A DNA stretch of 64,000 bases from Phytomonas francai (lineage: Eukaryota > Euglenozoa > Kinetoplastea > Trypanosomatida > Trypanosomatidae): the NCBI GenBank assembly GCA_001766655.1, contig MJCC01000001.1, forward strand, positions 239,003 through 303,002, given 5' to 3'. The translations under genes were made by a program, and so were the position numbers. Every line of letters begins with the position of its first letter. Position 1 is the first letter of the stretch. Under the pieces are notes generated by a model. That model was not told the DNA's origin, ran no database searches, and saw nothing but the letters and a program-made list of their open reading frames with translations. Positions 40,722-50,386 of this stretch are shown here, one piece after another.

Positions 40722-41235
40722 CTCTTTGTGTCCACCTTTCCCCCTCCCCCCGCTGCCGTTTCTTGGGGGGTACTTGGCGCAAAGGCCGTTCTCCTGTGGT
40801 GTGGTTCGGCGAAAGGCGGTGGCGCTGGTCCTTTCCCCGTGCGCGACTTCAGATAGTCAGGGTCTGGCTCCTCTGCGCGTGGCATGTAGAAGCCTGGGAC
40901 GCGGAGGGTCTCTTTTTTATATCGGGCGGGCCTGCCCCTCGCCACCGACTGTTTCCTTTCCACGGTGTTTGCGTGTTGCTTCTCATTCGGTTTGTGTCTA
41001 GACGAACAAGTGAAGCTGTCCGAACCCGTGTGGTTTCATTTGTTCACTGGATTTGCGCCAGCTCATGGCACACCACGTCTGTATTGTGAAGTAGAGATGC
41101 TAAATGGAGAACACTGCGTACCTCTTTTATTTCCATCCTAAAGGACTAGAACCATAACGATACATAGCTAAGGATACTGATCTCACCAGCGGGTCCCTAC
41201 CCCTTTTATATGGCCCATGCAGTGAACTTGTCTGC
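40722..41235. other. Spacer inside the GC-rich block
   Basis: GC-richer than other spacers in the window. A CT-rich tract at about 40730-40765 and further pyrimidine stretches lie here. Overlapping 90-120 codon frames (40718-41089 and 40726-41001) are Trp/Arg-rich without heptads or motifs and are not supported. Confidence 0.45.
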
Positions 41236-42568
41236 ATGAGGGACTGTCCTACTCTTTCTGCTTGGCCTCCTTCCCGCATTCTCTCATGCCATACCAACCA
41301 CGCTCAATGAGATCGCAGCTTACACATATGAGGATTACTTGAAGGAGTTCAATAAACCACGCGTACGGATTACGCACGCGGAGTACGATAGCCACCGTTC
41401 CCTCTTCGAGCGCAACAAGAACGACATTCTTCGGCCCGACTTTGAGCCTAGGGTATCGCTCGCAAACGGGATTAACGCATTCACCGGCCCTTTCCCCGAG
41501 GAATCGGAGGCCTTTAATAACGGGCTGGCAACCTCTTCTCGCGACCTCCGGGAGACAACCGTCCGATCCGACGAAATGGGTGCGTGTCCACTGGTGCAGC
41601 GCATGGCCGATGAGGACTTCCCGGAGACGTTTAGTTGGCAGGACCGCAATCCGCCATTGATGAACCGATCCCGCAACCAAGGCCTATGTAGTAGTTGCTG
41701 GGCTCACGCAATAACCGCTTGTGTTGAAATTCACACAGCGATTCACTACGGTGTTTTGCTGAGCCTTAGCGTAGAGCAAGCTGTAACATGCACGTATACG
41801 TACAAGCATGGGTGTACTGGAGGTTATTATTTTGATGCATGGAAAACCCTTATGATCTCTGAGGGCCATCCGAGTGAAGAAGACCTTCGATATGTCAGCA
41901 CCAATTACGACAAACGTAAATGCCGAGTTGATGAATTCCTACCCCAAGCAAAGAACCTGGCACAAGTCAAGAGCTACGTAGCCCTGGAACCAAATAGTCG
42001 CACTGCAGCCATGCGTGCACTGATATCGCACGGACCTTTAGTGTGTGTTGTGGATATATCTTCTTGGGGTGGATACAGTGGTGGTATATCCTATCCTACA
42101 CGTTCTTGGGTACATTTATCGCATGCAATGGTCTTAATCGGGTACAGTGAAGAAAAGGTACTGGGCAGGAAAGTGCATTATTGGACGTTGCTCAATTCCT
42201 GGGGGTCCTATTGGGGAGAGAATGGGAGTATACGGGTTCTCCGTGCGCCACCATGGGAACCTGAAAAAATCTATTATGAAACGTCCACAGGTACCGACCC
42301 CAACAAACAAGAAACCACTGAACCGAAGGAGCGTCATGATTCGTATGGTCTCTTGGCTAAATTAAGGTACCCCATTGTCTCCAAGCCCACTTTCGCTGCA
42401 GACACAATACCTGTGGCTAACCCATCTAGGTTGCGTAGTGCATCTAAGAGCCATCTCTGGGTGGTCATCGTATTAACCGGAGTGATTGCGTTTATCACCG
42501 CATTAGTTTCAGACTACTTTCTTTATACCAAGGCTCAAGTGTCGTTAAATTCACTGTACGAGGTGTGA
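41236..42568 (+). CDS. Papain-family (C1) cysteine peptidase with C-terminal membrane helix; start out of frame
   Basis: The open frame runs from 41240 and first reads as a signal peptide (VLLFLLGLLPAFSHA), then an I29-like propeptide (EDYLKEFNKPRVRITHAEYD, FERNKND). The mature domain has the oxyanion Gln in NQGLC, the catalytic Cys at base 41696 (SSCWAHA), His at 42122 (SHAMVLIGY) and Asn at 42194 (LLNSWGSYWGE). A hydrophobic helix near bases 42449-42520 would anchor it in a membrane, with a short tail. The only nearby ATG (41236) is one base out of frame; the in-frame triplet at 41237 is TGA. Either an error or a start-disrupting mutation is present. If expressed it would act in a lysosome-like or secretory compartment. 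Confidence 0.8.
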
Positions 42569-43097
42569 ATGTGGGGGAAGGCATACAGACGGTGGCGTTC
42601 GCTCCTGTACAAATAACTGCGGGAATAAGTACCCGGTGGACGCCTTTTATGTGCATGCTCAGATGCAAATATTTCTTGTCTAATGTTTTATACTTGTTTT
42701 GATTGGATGGATTAATACTGTTACTTGCATGTGTGTTTCGATTTCGTGATAGCGATCCTTTAGTAAGCACTTGTTCGGGAGACTTGGCGCTTCTCATAGT
42801 TAGGTTTGTGTGTTTCATCTTATTTTATTATTATTATTATTATTATTAGCATTGCCACTGTTCTTAGCATTGTTAATGCTGTGAGTGCATTCGTTGGTGG
42901 ATGTTTACGGAGGACGTGTGCGGTGCGACGTGTGGTGTGGGGTAAGAGCTGGCGGCGGATGGGGCGCCGCGTGTGTGAGTGTGCATTATTGGTGTTTGAC
43001 TGGCCTTGCGGCTTTGTTTCTCCACTCTCTTGCCTAGCGTCTAGGGGACACATATTAGACAGCTACTCGACGGAGTTTGATATCGCTTGACGGGCCG
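42569..43097. other. Spacer inside the GC-rich block
   Basis: Contains a TTA triplet repeat at about 42824-42848 and GT-rich sequence. TGTTTCTCCACTCTCTTGCCTAG at about 43015-43037 is a plausible splice acceptor for the next gene. No other gene seen. Confidence 0.55.
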
Positions 43098-44540
43098 ATG
43101 ACTAGGCCAGTGTATGATGTGATTGTTTCTGGCGGCGGCATGGTCGGGGCGACCATGCTGGCCTCTCTTCTGCACCTGCGGGGGAGGTTGGGGACTGAGG
43201 AGGGGACCCCCTCTTCGCTTTCCAGGATCATGCTGGTGGACGCCGGGCGGCATCCCGTGTACGACGCGTCTGACATGCTGCACAGGCTGCGCACCGTCAG
43301 CATCACACCCGTATCCAGCAAAATCGTGGATAATTTGGGTGTCTGGTCAAAGCTAACGACGAAGCACTCTTATTACCGAATTGCGGTGCGACATGAGCAG
43401 GTGAGCGACCCTCTGCTCGGCCGAGGCGAGCGCTCGCGTTCGTTCTTTATGAGCAGTGTGTTTGGAAGCAAGGCGACGACTGCACCTCTTCTGGAGTTCA
43501 CTGATCTGCGGAAGCCTGTGGGCTTTATATGCTACAATGCCGAACTGCAAAGCGCCATGATAGCGCGCGCGCGCGAGCTGATGCACGACGACAGAGACGG
43601 CAGCGCGGGGCGGGACGTAGCCCTGTTTGAAACGACGCTTAAGGACATCCAACTGCCGCGGAGGGGCTCTGAGTCCGGCCCGCTTGGCCGCGCCACGATT
43701 GCCGGCGAGGAAGCGGGTAACCGCCGCGGGGAGGTGGGGTTCAGGTTGCTACTGGGGTGCGAAGGGCGAGGCAGCGCGCTCCGGGACGCCTTCCTCACGA
43801 CCTCATTCCAGCAGGACTACGGCCAGGTTGCTTTTGTGTGCGAGGCGCGTTTGGCGAGTGTGGCAGACGGTAACGTGTGCAGCTTTCAGAACTTTTTCCG
43901 AGACGGGAGGATTATTGCGTTTCTGCCGACAGCGAAGGATTCGGCCAATATCGTCTTCTCCACTACGCCGGGGCAGGCGGTGCGGCTCCAGAGTGCCCCC
44001 CAGCGGGAACTGGTGCGAGAGCTAAACCGCCACCTGTGTGACCTCGCGCCGAATGACATCCCCGAGGTCCTGGAAGTTCCGGAGGGTACCTTCAACGGTG
44101 AGCAGCGTCGCGTGCAGGGGGCGTTCCCGCTCAGGCTGAGCTTCGTCACGGCGCCCTACGCGCCGAGGGCGCTACTGCTGGGCGATGCCGCTCACGGCAT
44201 TCACCCCTTCGCTGGGCAGGGCGTCAACCTGGGCATCTACGACGTGTGCGCATTGACGGACACGTTGGAAAGGGTTCTCAGGATCGGACAGGACATTGGC
44301 AGCGTTGCCACAGTCGGACAGGTCTTCGCGGGGGAGATGATTGCGCACGCGGGGCCCATGATAGCCTCCATGGAGGTCATTAAGGCCATCACCCGTGCCG
44401 CCCCGGGGCTCTCCTGCCTAGGCATGAAGGCCCTGGACAGTCTGCCGATGCTCTCGACCCTCGGCAAGGATGCGGTTCTACAGGTTGCGTCCGGCGCCGC
44501 CTTCGCCAGACGCCATCGGAGCTGCTTTCTTCTGCAGTAG
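43098..44540 (+). CDS. COQ6: Ubiquinone biosynthesis FAD monooxygenase, COQ6-like
   Basis: 480 residues from the ATG at 43098. The FAD-binding start VIVSGGGMVGATML (residues about 9-22) has the Rossmann GxGxxG pattern, with the acidic Asp in MLVDAG at the end of strand two. RTVSITPVSSKIVDNLGVW is typical of the UbiH/COQ6 group. The second FAD motif GDAAHGIHPFAGQGVNLG is at about 362-379, and GCEGRGSALR corresponds to the conserved DG segment. COQ6 hydroxylates the ubiquinone ring in mitochondria. The N-terminus is short with no obvious presequence, so import might need an upstream start. Very GC-rich codons match its block. Confidence 0.9.
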   Translation: MTRPVYDVIVSGGGMVGATMLASLLHLRGRLGTEEGTPSSLSRIMLVDAGRHPVYDASDMLHRLRTVSITPVSSKIVDNLGVWSKLTTKHSYYRIAVRHEQVSDPLLGRGERSRSFFMSSVFGSKATTAPLLEFTDLRKPVGFICYNAELQSAMIARARELMHDDRDGSAGRDVALFETTLKDIQLPRRGSESGPLGRATIAGEEAGNRRGEVGFRLLLGCEGRGSALRDAFLTTSFQQDYGQVAFVCEARLASVADGNVCSFQNFFRDGRIIAFLPTAKDSANIVFSTTPGQAVRLQSAPQRELVRELNRHLCDLAPNDIPEVLEVPEGTFNGEQRRVQGAFPLRLSFVTAPYAPRALLLGDAAHGIHPFAGQGVNLGIYDVCALTDTLERVLRIGQDIGSVATVGQVFAGEMIAHAGPMIASMEVIKAITRAAPGLSCLGMKALDSLPMLSTLGKDAVLQVASGAAFARRHRSCFLLQ

Positions 44541-44978
44541 CGGGGAGGGCATCGTGCGGTTTGGTCGAGGCTGGGGCTGCCCAGGGCGCTTTAGAGATGC
44601 ACATAATAGCAACAACCGCATCAACGAGGCTGATGGAGTTGGACAAGGCCAAGCGGTCCCCCGGATCACCTGTGCGCCAAAAAAGTGCGCGAATGTGTCG
44701 GACAACCGGTGAGGTAATATGCAGGATGCTAAAATGCTAGAGCAACAATGTACCATATTGCCTTCTCTTGGTATGGAGGAGTGGGAGTGGTGGGCCCCCT
44801 CCTGGTGGAATGCTCACGTTTCCGCCTTTTATGTCGCTTTGCTTTTCCTTTGTCTTCCATCTCTTTTCCACATCGTATCCGCACCTCACTAGGGGTCTTT
44901 TTCCTTTACGCTTAGCTAGTCTACATTATCTGAAGATTGCTGCGTCTTTCATTGCATATATCGCGGTTGCGCGTTTGG
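44541..44978. other. Spacer inside the GC-rich block
   Basis: No supported gene. A pyrimidine-rich tract at about 44815-44875 followed by an AG at about 44892-44893 is a candidate splice acceptor for the next gene. Confidence 0.5.
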
Positions 44979-45281
44979 ATGGACGTGCCTGTGAGGGGTG
45001 GGGCCGCGGGTGTGCGCGCGTACGAAGGGCTGCCCAGCCTCCGGAAGGCCTTTCTGTTTGAATACTTGCGGACTCAAGCCGGGGGAGGCGAGGAGCGTGC
45101 CGCGACCCTGCGGCGCCTGGCCCAATCCACTATCGCGCGTCGAGTGCGCAGTAACGAATCGCTAGACGCCAGCGCGGTAGTAGCGGAGGTGATGCTGGTC
45201 GTGCGGGCGGGAATGTCGGGAAAGACCAGGGAGGGTCTGCTCCGGCGGACCGCGCAGGCTTTGTATGATGATCGGGGCTAA
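44979..45281 (+). CDS. Small helical protein, unrecognised
   Basis: 100 residues from the ATG at 44979. After a Gly/Val-rich start come helices (LPSLRKAFLFEYLRTQ, ERAATLRRLAQSTIARRVRS, SAVVAEVMLVVRAGMS, GLLRRTAQALYDDRG). The Arg/Ala-rich helices could be a mitochondrial LYR-type or ribosomal protein, but no LYR triplet is seen. Supported by an upstream acceptor and by the clean helical pattern. Confidence 0.48.
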   Translation: MDVPVRGGAAGVRAYEGLPSLRKAFLFEYLRTQAGGGEERAATLRRLAQSTIARRVRSNESLDASAVVAEVMLVVRAGMSGKTREGLLRRTAQALYDDRG

Positions 45282-45587
45282 GAATAAGCAAGGAACACGT
45301 ATTCAAACGAAATGAACACTTAACTGAAAACCGCATTTCATTAGAAAAAAACAGTCGTTTATTCATGCGATGGGACTGTTTCGTCACCCTCTCATCCATG
45401 AATGATTTTTAACGTATAGGTCTCAACCCTACCTCTCTCCTTCCCTTCTTTAATTGAAAAAATGAATGTGCAGCGCAGAAGAACACTTCATAGTGGCAGC
45501 AGAGATAATTATCACATATCCACAATAACACAGAGTCAAGCAGCCAACCAAGGTCAGCGTGGTGAATAGGCGACGTAAGGAATTGCG
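45282..45587. other. Short spacer
   Basis: About 306 bases with a pyrimidine tract at about 45431-45451 ahead of the next gene. No gene seen. Confidence 0.5.
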
Positions 45588-46298
45588 ATGCCAAGCGAGG
45601 ACACAGCCAGGCGCATTAAGGAGGGCAAGCAAAAACGACTGAACAGGCTGCGACAACTGCAGCAGCTGAAAAGCGAGTACGAGGCCGAAGTGCAGTGGAC
45701 GCAGGAAATAGCCCACACTGGCAGTGGCCTTGTTGTCTACCTACCAAACATTGCCATCCTCCTGGTCGCTGTGAGCCTTCCGCTTTCCGGGGCCGATGTG
45801 GACTGGGCTCTTGTGGGTCTGCTGTGTCTCTTCAACTCCCTTTGGGGTTTCCTTGCCCGGAAGCCCTCACATTGGTCTGACAGCTGCTTGCTGCTGTCTT
45901 GCAACCTGTGTCTGGTATGCTTGGCTCCACTGGCATACCGGTCCCTCACCCTTCCACTAACTGTACTCTCTCTGCCACGAGTCCTCTTTTTAGTATTTAA
46001 TGCACTGTCTGCTGCGTTCATGTATTATGGCTACGTCGAGCGCCGCTTCTGGTTTAAGATGGATTACAACATGACACTGGTTCCATTTCTGGAGGGTGGC
46101 GGTCAAAGCGCGGCTTGTGGGGATCAAGAAGTAACGGCGCTGCTCAGTTATGCGATTAAACGAAAGAAATGCGACCGTTTGGACAGGGGTTTAACCATTT
46201 TGATATTGGCAAACGTTCCGATCCTTTTGTGGACGGGAATGATTTCACCTGAGGGGCTACTTGGGACTCTACGGGGTGTTTTGCATCTTTTTGGATGA
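45588..46298 (+). CDS. Jagunal-like multi-span membrane protein
   Basis: 236 residues. An N-terminal coiled helix (RIKEGKQKRLNRLRQLQQLKSEYEAEVQW written here in parts: RIKEGKQKRLNRL, QLKSEYEAEVQW) is followed by four hydrophobic segments at about residues 47-63, 70-88, 99-118 and 128-146, then a further one near 208-225. The phrase LFNSLWGFLARKPSHWSDSCL and the following LVCLAPLAYRS parallel the 'SLLGLLSFPRN' and 'SIAPLIYGS' core of Jagunal (JAGN1), an ER protein needed for membrane organisation and secretion. The order of the N-terminal coil, then four helices, also fits. This is a remote match. Confidence 0.5.
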   Translation: MPSEDTARRIKEGKQKRLNRLRQLQQLKSEYEAEVQWTQEIAHTGSGLVVYLPNIAILLVAVSLPLSGADVDWALVGLLCLFNSLWGFLARKPSHWSDSCLLLSCNLCLVCLAPLAYRSLTLPLTVLSLPRVLFLVFNALSAAFMYYGYVERRFWFKMDYNMTLVPFLEGGGQSAACGDQEVTALLSYAIKRKKCDRLDRGLTILILANVPILLWTGMISPEGLLGTLRGVLHLFG

Positions 46299-47035
46299 GA
46301 ACAAAAGTGCGATGTGCATCCAAGCAGTGAATTGCATTAGCTTTTGCTTCGGTAGCTTGATATGTTGCCATGACTGCATTCATGTCACAGTTCAGCTTAT
46401 TTGTGTAGGGAGCAGAAAAGAGAAGTGAGTGTATCGTAGGTATGCAGATGGGGAAAGAAGTGTAAGCAACATGGTCCAAGGGGCCCATTCCCCTGGAAAA
46501 GGAATCGCTTGCCGGAAATGGCATGGTCACCGGCGGGGCAAGGGTTTCTGAGACTGAACGCGCGGCCTCAGCACGAGCAAGGGATAAACCAAGCCTGAGC
46601 GGGACCTCGAGTGGTTTTGCAGACAGCACGCGGAAGCTAATCGAGAGATTGTGCGCTTCGAGTCCAACTGCTCTTTGTGCACTGTCACGTAGAAGCTTCT
46701 GCATTCGTCGCGCGTGCTTGTGCACTCCGCGACGCGCTGCGACTTTCGGTTTTACCTACCCTGTCGGTGTGTGGTTATAGTTGATAGAGGGCAGAGAAAA
46801 TTGATAACCTGCTCATGCGCCGTGTGTGCCTATGTAGGCGGGGAGGGAATACCAAACAAAACGCAGCTTATCCATTACGAATCTGCCGTAGATTGAATCT
46901 ATTACCTCTGTTGTCTCTTATCACGGTCTTTTCAGAATTTACCTTGGGTAGGGAGTACACCTTTTGTCATTTAGATTATACGGTCATGGCTCATTACCCT
47001 TTACGGTACCGCACGTAGTGGTAGTGGCGGCAGCC
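46299..47035. other. Spacer inside the GC-rich block
   Basis: An 85-codon frame from ATG 46523 to 46780 and an overlapping minus-strand frame (46156-46725) are both open; neither has a motif and I do not call either. TGTTGTCTCTTATCACGGTCTTTTCAG is split here as a pyrimidine tract at about 46910-46935 ending in AG at 46934-46935, a good acceptor for the next frame. Confidence 0.45.
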
Positions 47036-47695
47036 ATGCCTCCCAATTCGAAGAGAAGGCTGCCACTCCCAAGGGGAGATCGGTCGGGCAAACTGAATTT
47101 TGGATCCGCCGAATATGATAAAAACGACGCCGTCACTGCAGAGCCACACAACCAGCGTAGGTTTGTGAAACTGCTGCGCCCGGACGGGGCTTTACGCCCG
47201 TTTTACAATACCAGCCGATGGAGAAGTGGTACGTGGAACAAGCTGAAGCGATTAAAGGGGGAAAGCTCCGCTTTGAAGCTCGGCACGTACTCATTCCATT
47301 CTGAGATCTCGATGAAAAGTCAGGCAGCGCTATAATCTACTGGTACGTGTACTCAGTCTGTTTCAAGCACCACGTGGAGACGCGCTATACCCCCCTCCCG
47401 CGCTTGGAGGGGAGGCCTACCCAGTACATCGACGACGGTGCGGGGCCCATGAACAATCTTCTGGATTTCCTCACGCACGTGCAAGCCGGTGGTTCGCGTG
47501 GTGATAGAATGGGCTGCAACTCTCAGCTGTTTTGAGTGTTGTCTGGTACGGCTGCACTGGGGAAAACGCATATGGGCAGGAACTACGGCATTAAAAGGGT
47601 CATCGTGTGGGTCGTCTTCCGCAAAACCTACACTCACTTCAACCAACCACAAGAAGAGTCGTGCAAGGCGTGGCGAAGCCAAGAAGCCTTCCTGA
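47036..47695 (+). pseudogene. Frame-disrupted gene of unknown function
   Basis: An ATG at 47036, about 100 bases after a good splice acceptor, opens a protein-like frame (MPPNSKRRLPLPRGDRSGK ... KLLRPDGALRPFYNTSRW). It meets a stop at 47333. The +1 relative frame from about 47305 to 47485 then reads well (SAIIYWYVYSVCFKHHVE, QYIDDGAGPMNNLLDFLTHV), and the original frame resumes from 47489 (VVRVVIEWAATLSCF) to a basic Ser/Lys tail ending 47695. Two compensating indels would explain this. It is either a decayed gene or low-quality sequence. No family recognised; the middle part has a DDGAGPMNNLL phrase worth a profile search. Confidence 0.42.
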
Positions 47696-47767
47696 GCACA
47701 CCAACAGTACTAACAACTCAATAATCGCTACAACTGCTTACGCTGCAACTGCATCGTCTAATGAGCG

Positions 47768-48613
47768 GTGTTCGCGGTAGGCGAAGCAGTCAGTGAAGAT
47801 CCGAGCCCCGTTGAGGTGCAGGTGGGCGTCAGAAACCTAAGCAATGGCGCCGGCCTCCTCGACCAATACCTACCCGATCCAATATTTGCGCTGAGCAACC
47901 CGAGAAGTAGGTACAATTTGGATTCCTGCCATGAACCCATTTCGAACACAGGTGGAGAGGCTGCGTCTGAGTGGTCGGAGTCCGAAGACGACAACGTGTG
48001 CGGGCGAGAATGGGTCGGTCCGTGTAGCCAGCCGACTGCGCGCCTGGTGGCGAGGACGGGAAGGAAATCAACCGCGAAAGCATTGATGAAGCGCTGGTCG
48101 CGAAACCCCAGCCTTCATGAGCCTAGCAAACGGCTGTTCTGTAAGTACACGCTTCTCGCTTGCACCGGGAGTGGGTTCTTCCCTTCTTCTCCGCATAGCT
48201 ATCCTAGCATCCTCACTCTTTCTCGAAGTTCTCGGCCTTGGTGGCGTGCCGTGGCTTCGTCGCAAGGGTTGCCGTCTCGCTTTGCGGCGGACGCGGTGAA
48301 CGTAGGGTCTCGTGCAACTTCTGGAATGGAAGGCACTCAGATACGCATAAAAAGCCTTAACCGGCGTTTTAGGCACCTTGAAAAAGTCAACGAGCGTCAA
48401 ATGACAGGCGTGGGTGCTCTCCACTCGCACATTTGTCGGCTAGAGGGACGATTCGAAAAGAGCCAGGTCGACCTTTCCCACGCACAGAATCAGCTTGAGC
48501 TCGTCGTGGTTAGCCTCGAGCGGCTTGGTGGCATCGTGACAAACCACACGGAGCAATTGCGGCTCTTTGCGGGTGAATCAGGTCGCCGCGGTGCGAAACG
48601 CACGGTGGCGTGA
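47768..48613 (+). CDS. Open frame without ATG, ending in a coiled coil
   Basis: The frame is open from a GTG at 47768; the nearby ATG at 47761 is in another frame and closes quickly. The upstream half has acidic SEWSESEDDN and a basic stretch. A CT-rich tract at about 48176-48192 with AG at 48197-48198 lies inside the frame. So the safest coding part may be a separate small gene from ATG 48326: 95 residues with clear heptads (IKSLNRRFRHLEKVNERQM, HICRLEGRFEKSQVDLSHA, LELVVVSLERLGGIV). The two halves could also be one gene with a damaged start. Function unknown; the coiled coil suggests a structural partner. Confidence 0.42.
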   Translation: MFAVGEAVSEDPSPVEVQVGVRNLSNGAGLLDQYLPDPIFALSNPRSRYNLDSCHEPISNTGGEAASEWSESEDDNVCGREWVGPCSQPTARLVARTGRKSTAKALMKRWSRNPSLHEPSKRLFCKYTLLACTGSGFFPSSPHSYPSILTLSRSSRPWWRAVASSQGLPSRFAADAVNVGSRATSGMEGTQIRIKSLNRRFRHLEKVNERQMTGVGALHSHICRLEGRFEKSQVDLSHAQNQLELVVVSLERLGGIVTNHTEQLRLFAGESGRRGAKRTVA

Positions 48614-49147
48614 AAGCACAAGGGGCCTACCCCCGTCCTAGCAGGCCACCTGTACCCACTCTTGGTGCACTTTGTCAAGGGCATGCGCGCCCTGCTCTTG
48701 TCCGTTATCATGAAAGTTGAAGCGCCCTCCCTCCTCGACTCCAGTCTGCGACAGTGCGCCCGAAATTAGACACAATCGTGACGGGACGACGCAGGGAGCC
48801 GCAACCCTTTCGCAATGCTTCGGAGCAGTTCATGTGGTCTCACATCTGTCTCCAGACAAAAGCAAGCCACAAGTCCTCTTCAGGGTGGAAAACCTAGAAT
48901 TCGGCCTCGGATGCCGTGCTCAGTTTCCACAGTCATAGAGGGTTAACATCTTAGAAGATTTGTGCAACGGCAATAGGGAAATTTGTGAATAAACTATTTC
49001 TGTTTGAGCCCCAGTAAACACATTAAATCTATAATATTAATCAAGACGTCACTGATTTTATAAATATACACATTGTAGTTATTGCCTATTTAATTATTGT
49101 ATGAGTTATAAAATGCACACCATAGTTATTATTCCATTTCTTTCTAG
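48614..49147. other. Spacer containing the right edge of the GC-rich block
   Basis: Composition is GC-rich to about 48930 and then falls sharply to AT-rich (from about 48950). No gene is supported; short frames lack motifs. A pyrimidine stretch TTCCATTTCTTTCTAG ends at about 49147, directly before the next ATG. Confidence 0.55.
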
Positions 49148-50386
49148 ATGATATCTAATATTAGCGCAATTCTCACGTCTGATAGTCGAATAATTTTTCA
49201 AGATGGTTTAATATGGTCATACAAATTGAGTAAACATGGTGGTAGCGTAGTTTTGCTGGAGGATATGTGTGGAGTTTTTGGGCTTTCATGTTTTGTAATT
49301 TTCTTACTGGTTTTATTGGCGTATTGTAATGTTGTTTTAAATAAACAACGTCACACCAGGAATTCTACATTTTCCTCTATTCCAGAAGATGGTTGCTCTA
49401 GTACCTCGAAGTACACAATCAGTCTCGACAAAAATAAGGGCTGCAACGTGGATGATGGTCTGGGCTCTCTTATTCATTCTGTCACACACCTTGCTGTTAT
49501 CATGGATGGAAATCGACGCTACAGCAAAAAAAATTCTCCGTTTTCAAATGTAATGCCAATAGAAGAAATTGAGTCCTTTTGCAAGCAGATTAGTACTGAG
49601 ATATCCAGCAATAACGACACAAGTATCCCTGGAACCACACTCTACGAAAGTGCTGCTTGGTTTAATGACAAGTATACAAGGTTTTCGCATTTGATTAAGT
49701 ACACTTTTTTTGACGGGCATCGCCTTGGCGGGGAGAAACTTATTGAATTTGTAAAAGACTGCATCGAAGCGCGTATAGCAATGCTAACAGTATATGCATT
49801 TTCAACAGATAATTGGAACCGCCCTGTAGTGGAGGTGAATGTTTTAATGACACTTTTCCTTTTATTTTTTGGTAAAATGCGATCCTATACGCACAAGTAT
49901 GGTATTTTTATTCGATTTGTTTCAACAGAGCCTGGCAAACTACCTATACACGTACTTAAGATGATGAAGTCCCTAGAGTGTGATTCTAGGCATATATCTC
50001 CACGCCGCATAACTGTCAATATCTGCGTTAGTTATAGTGGACAATCTGAAATGGTGGCAGCTTGCAATCGAATTTTTCAGAGCCGGATGGCTTCGAGCGA
50101 TACACGTGAAATATCAAAAGATGAAATTTCGGCTGAAATGCTTCAGAGCATAACCCAATCAAGTTATAAAGAAGAGGACAAGAAAATCTTTACAAATTCA
50201 GTACCTAGAGAGCCGCAACTCATTCTTCGGACGAGCGGTGAGCAGAGGATTAGTGACTTCCTTTTATATGAATGTGCTTATAGTGAATTTGAATTTATTT
50301 CGAAAAAATGGCCTGAGATAACGAGGAAAGACTTGAAGGAAGCACTTTTGAATTACCTCAAGCGTAACAGACGCCTGGGAAAATAA
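49148..50386 (+). CDS. cis-Prenyltransferase (dehydrodolichyl/undecaprenyl diphosphate synthase family)
   Basis: 412 residues. A membrane helix near residues 41-63 precedes the catalytic domain. Family motifs: LAVIMDGNRRYSKK (residues about 114-127, catalytic Asp), GHRLGGEKL (about 189), YAFSTDNWNRP (about 217), LILRTSGEQRISDFLL near 358 and the closing F-x-x-KKWPE. It makes the long polyprenyl chain of dolichol in the ER, the carrier for N-glycan and GPI mannose. About 60 residues lie between MDGNRR and GHRLGG, where typical family members have about ten. The N-terminal helix could replace the separate membrane partner (NgBR/Nus1) of animals and yeast. Confidence 0.9.
   Translation: MISNISAILTSDSRIIFQDGLIWSYKLSKHGGSVVLLEDMCGVFGLSCFVIFLLVLLAYCNVVLNKQRHTRNSTFSSIPEDGCSSTSKYTISLDKNKGCNVDDGLGSLIHSVTHLAVIMDGNRRYSKKNSPFSNVMPIEEIESFCKQISTEISSNNDTSIPGTTLYESAAWFNDKYTRFSHLIKYTFFDGHRLGGEKLIEFVKDCIEARIAMLTVYAFSTDNWNRPVVEVNVLMTLFLLFFGKMRSYTHKYGIFIRFVSTEPGKLPIHVLKMMKSLECDSRHISPRRITVNICVSYSGQSEMVAACNRIFQSRMASSDTREISKDEISAEMLQSITQSSYKEEDKKIFTNSVPREPQLILRTSGEQRISDFLLYECAYSEFEFISKKWPEITRKDLKEALLNYLKRNRRLGK

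Noticed and set aside
46156..46725. Minus-strand frame of 189 codons
   Set aside because: Overlaps the end of the Jagunal-like gene on the opposite strand and shows no motif; all other genes are on +.
46523..46780. 85-codon + frame
   Set aside because: Arg/Ser/Ala-rich, no motif, no clear acceptor; could be real but support is too thin.
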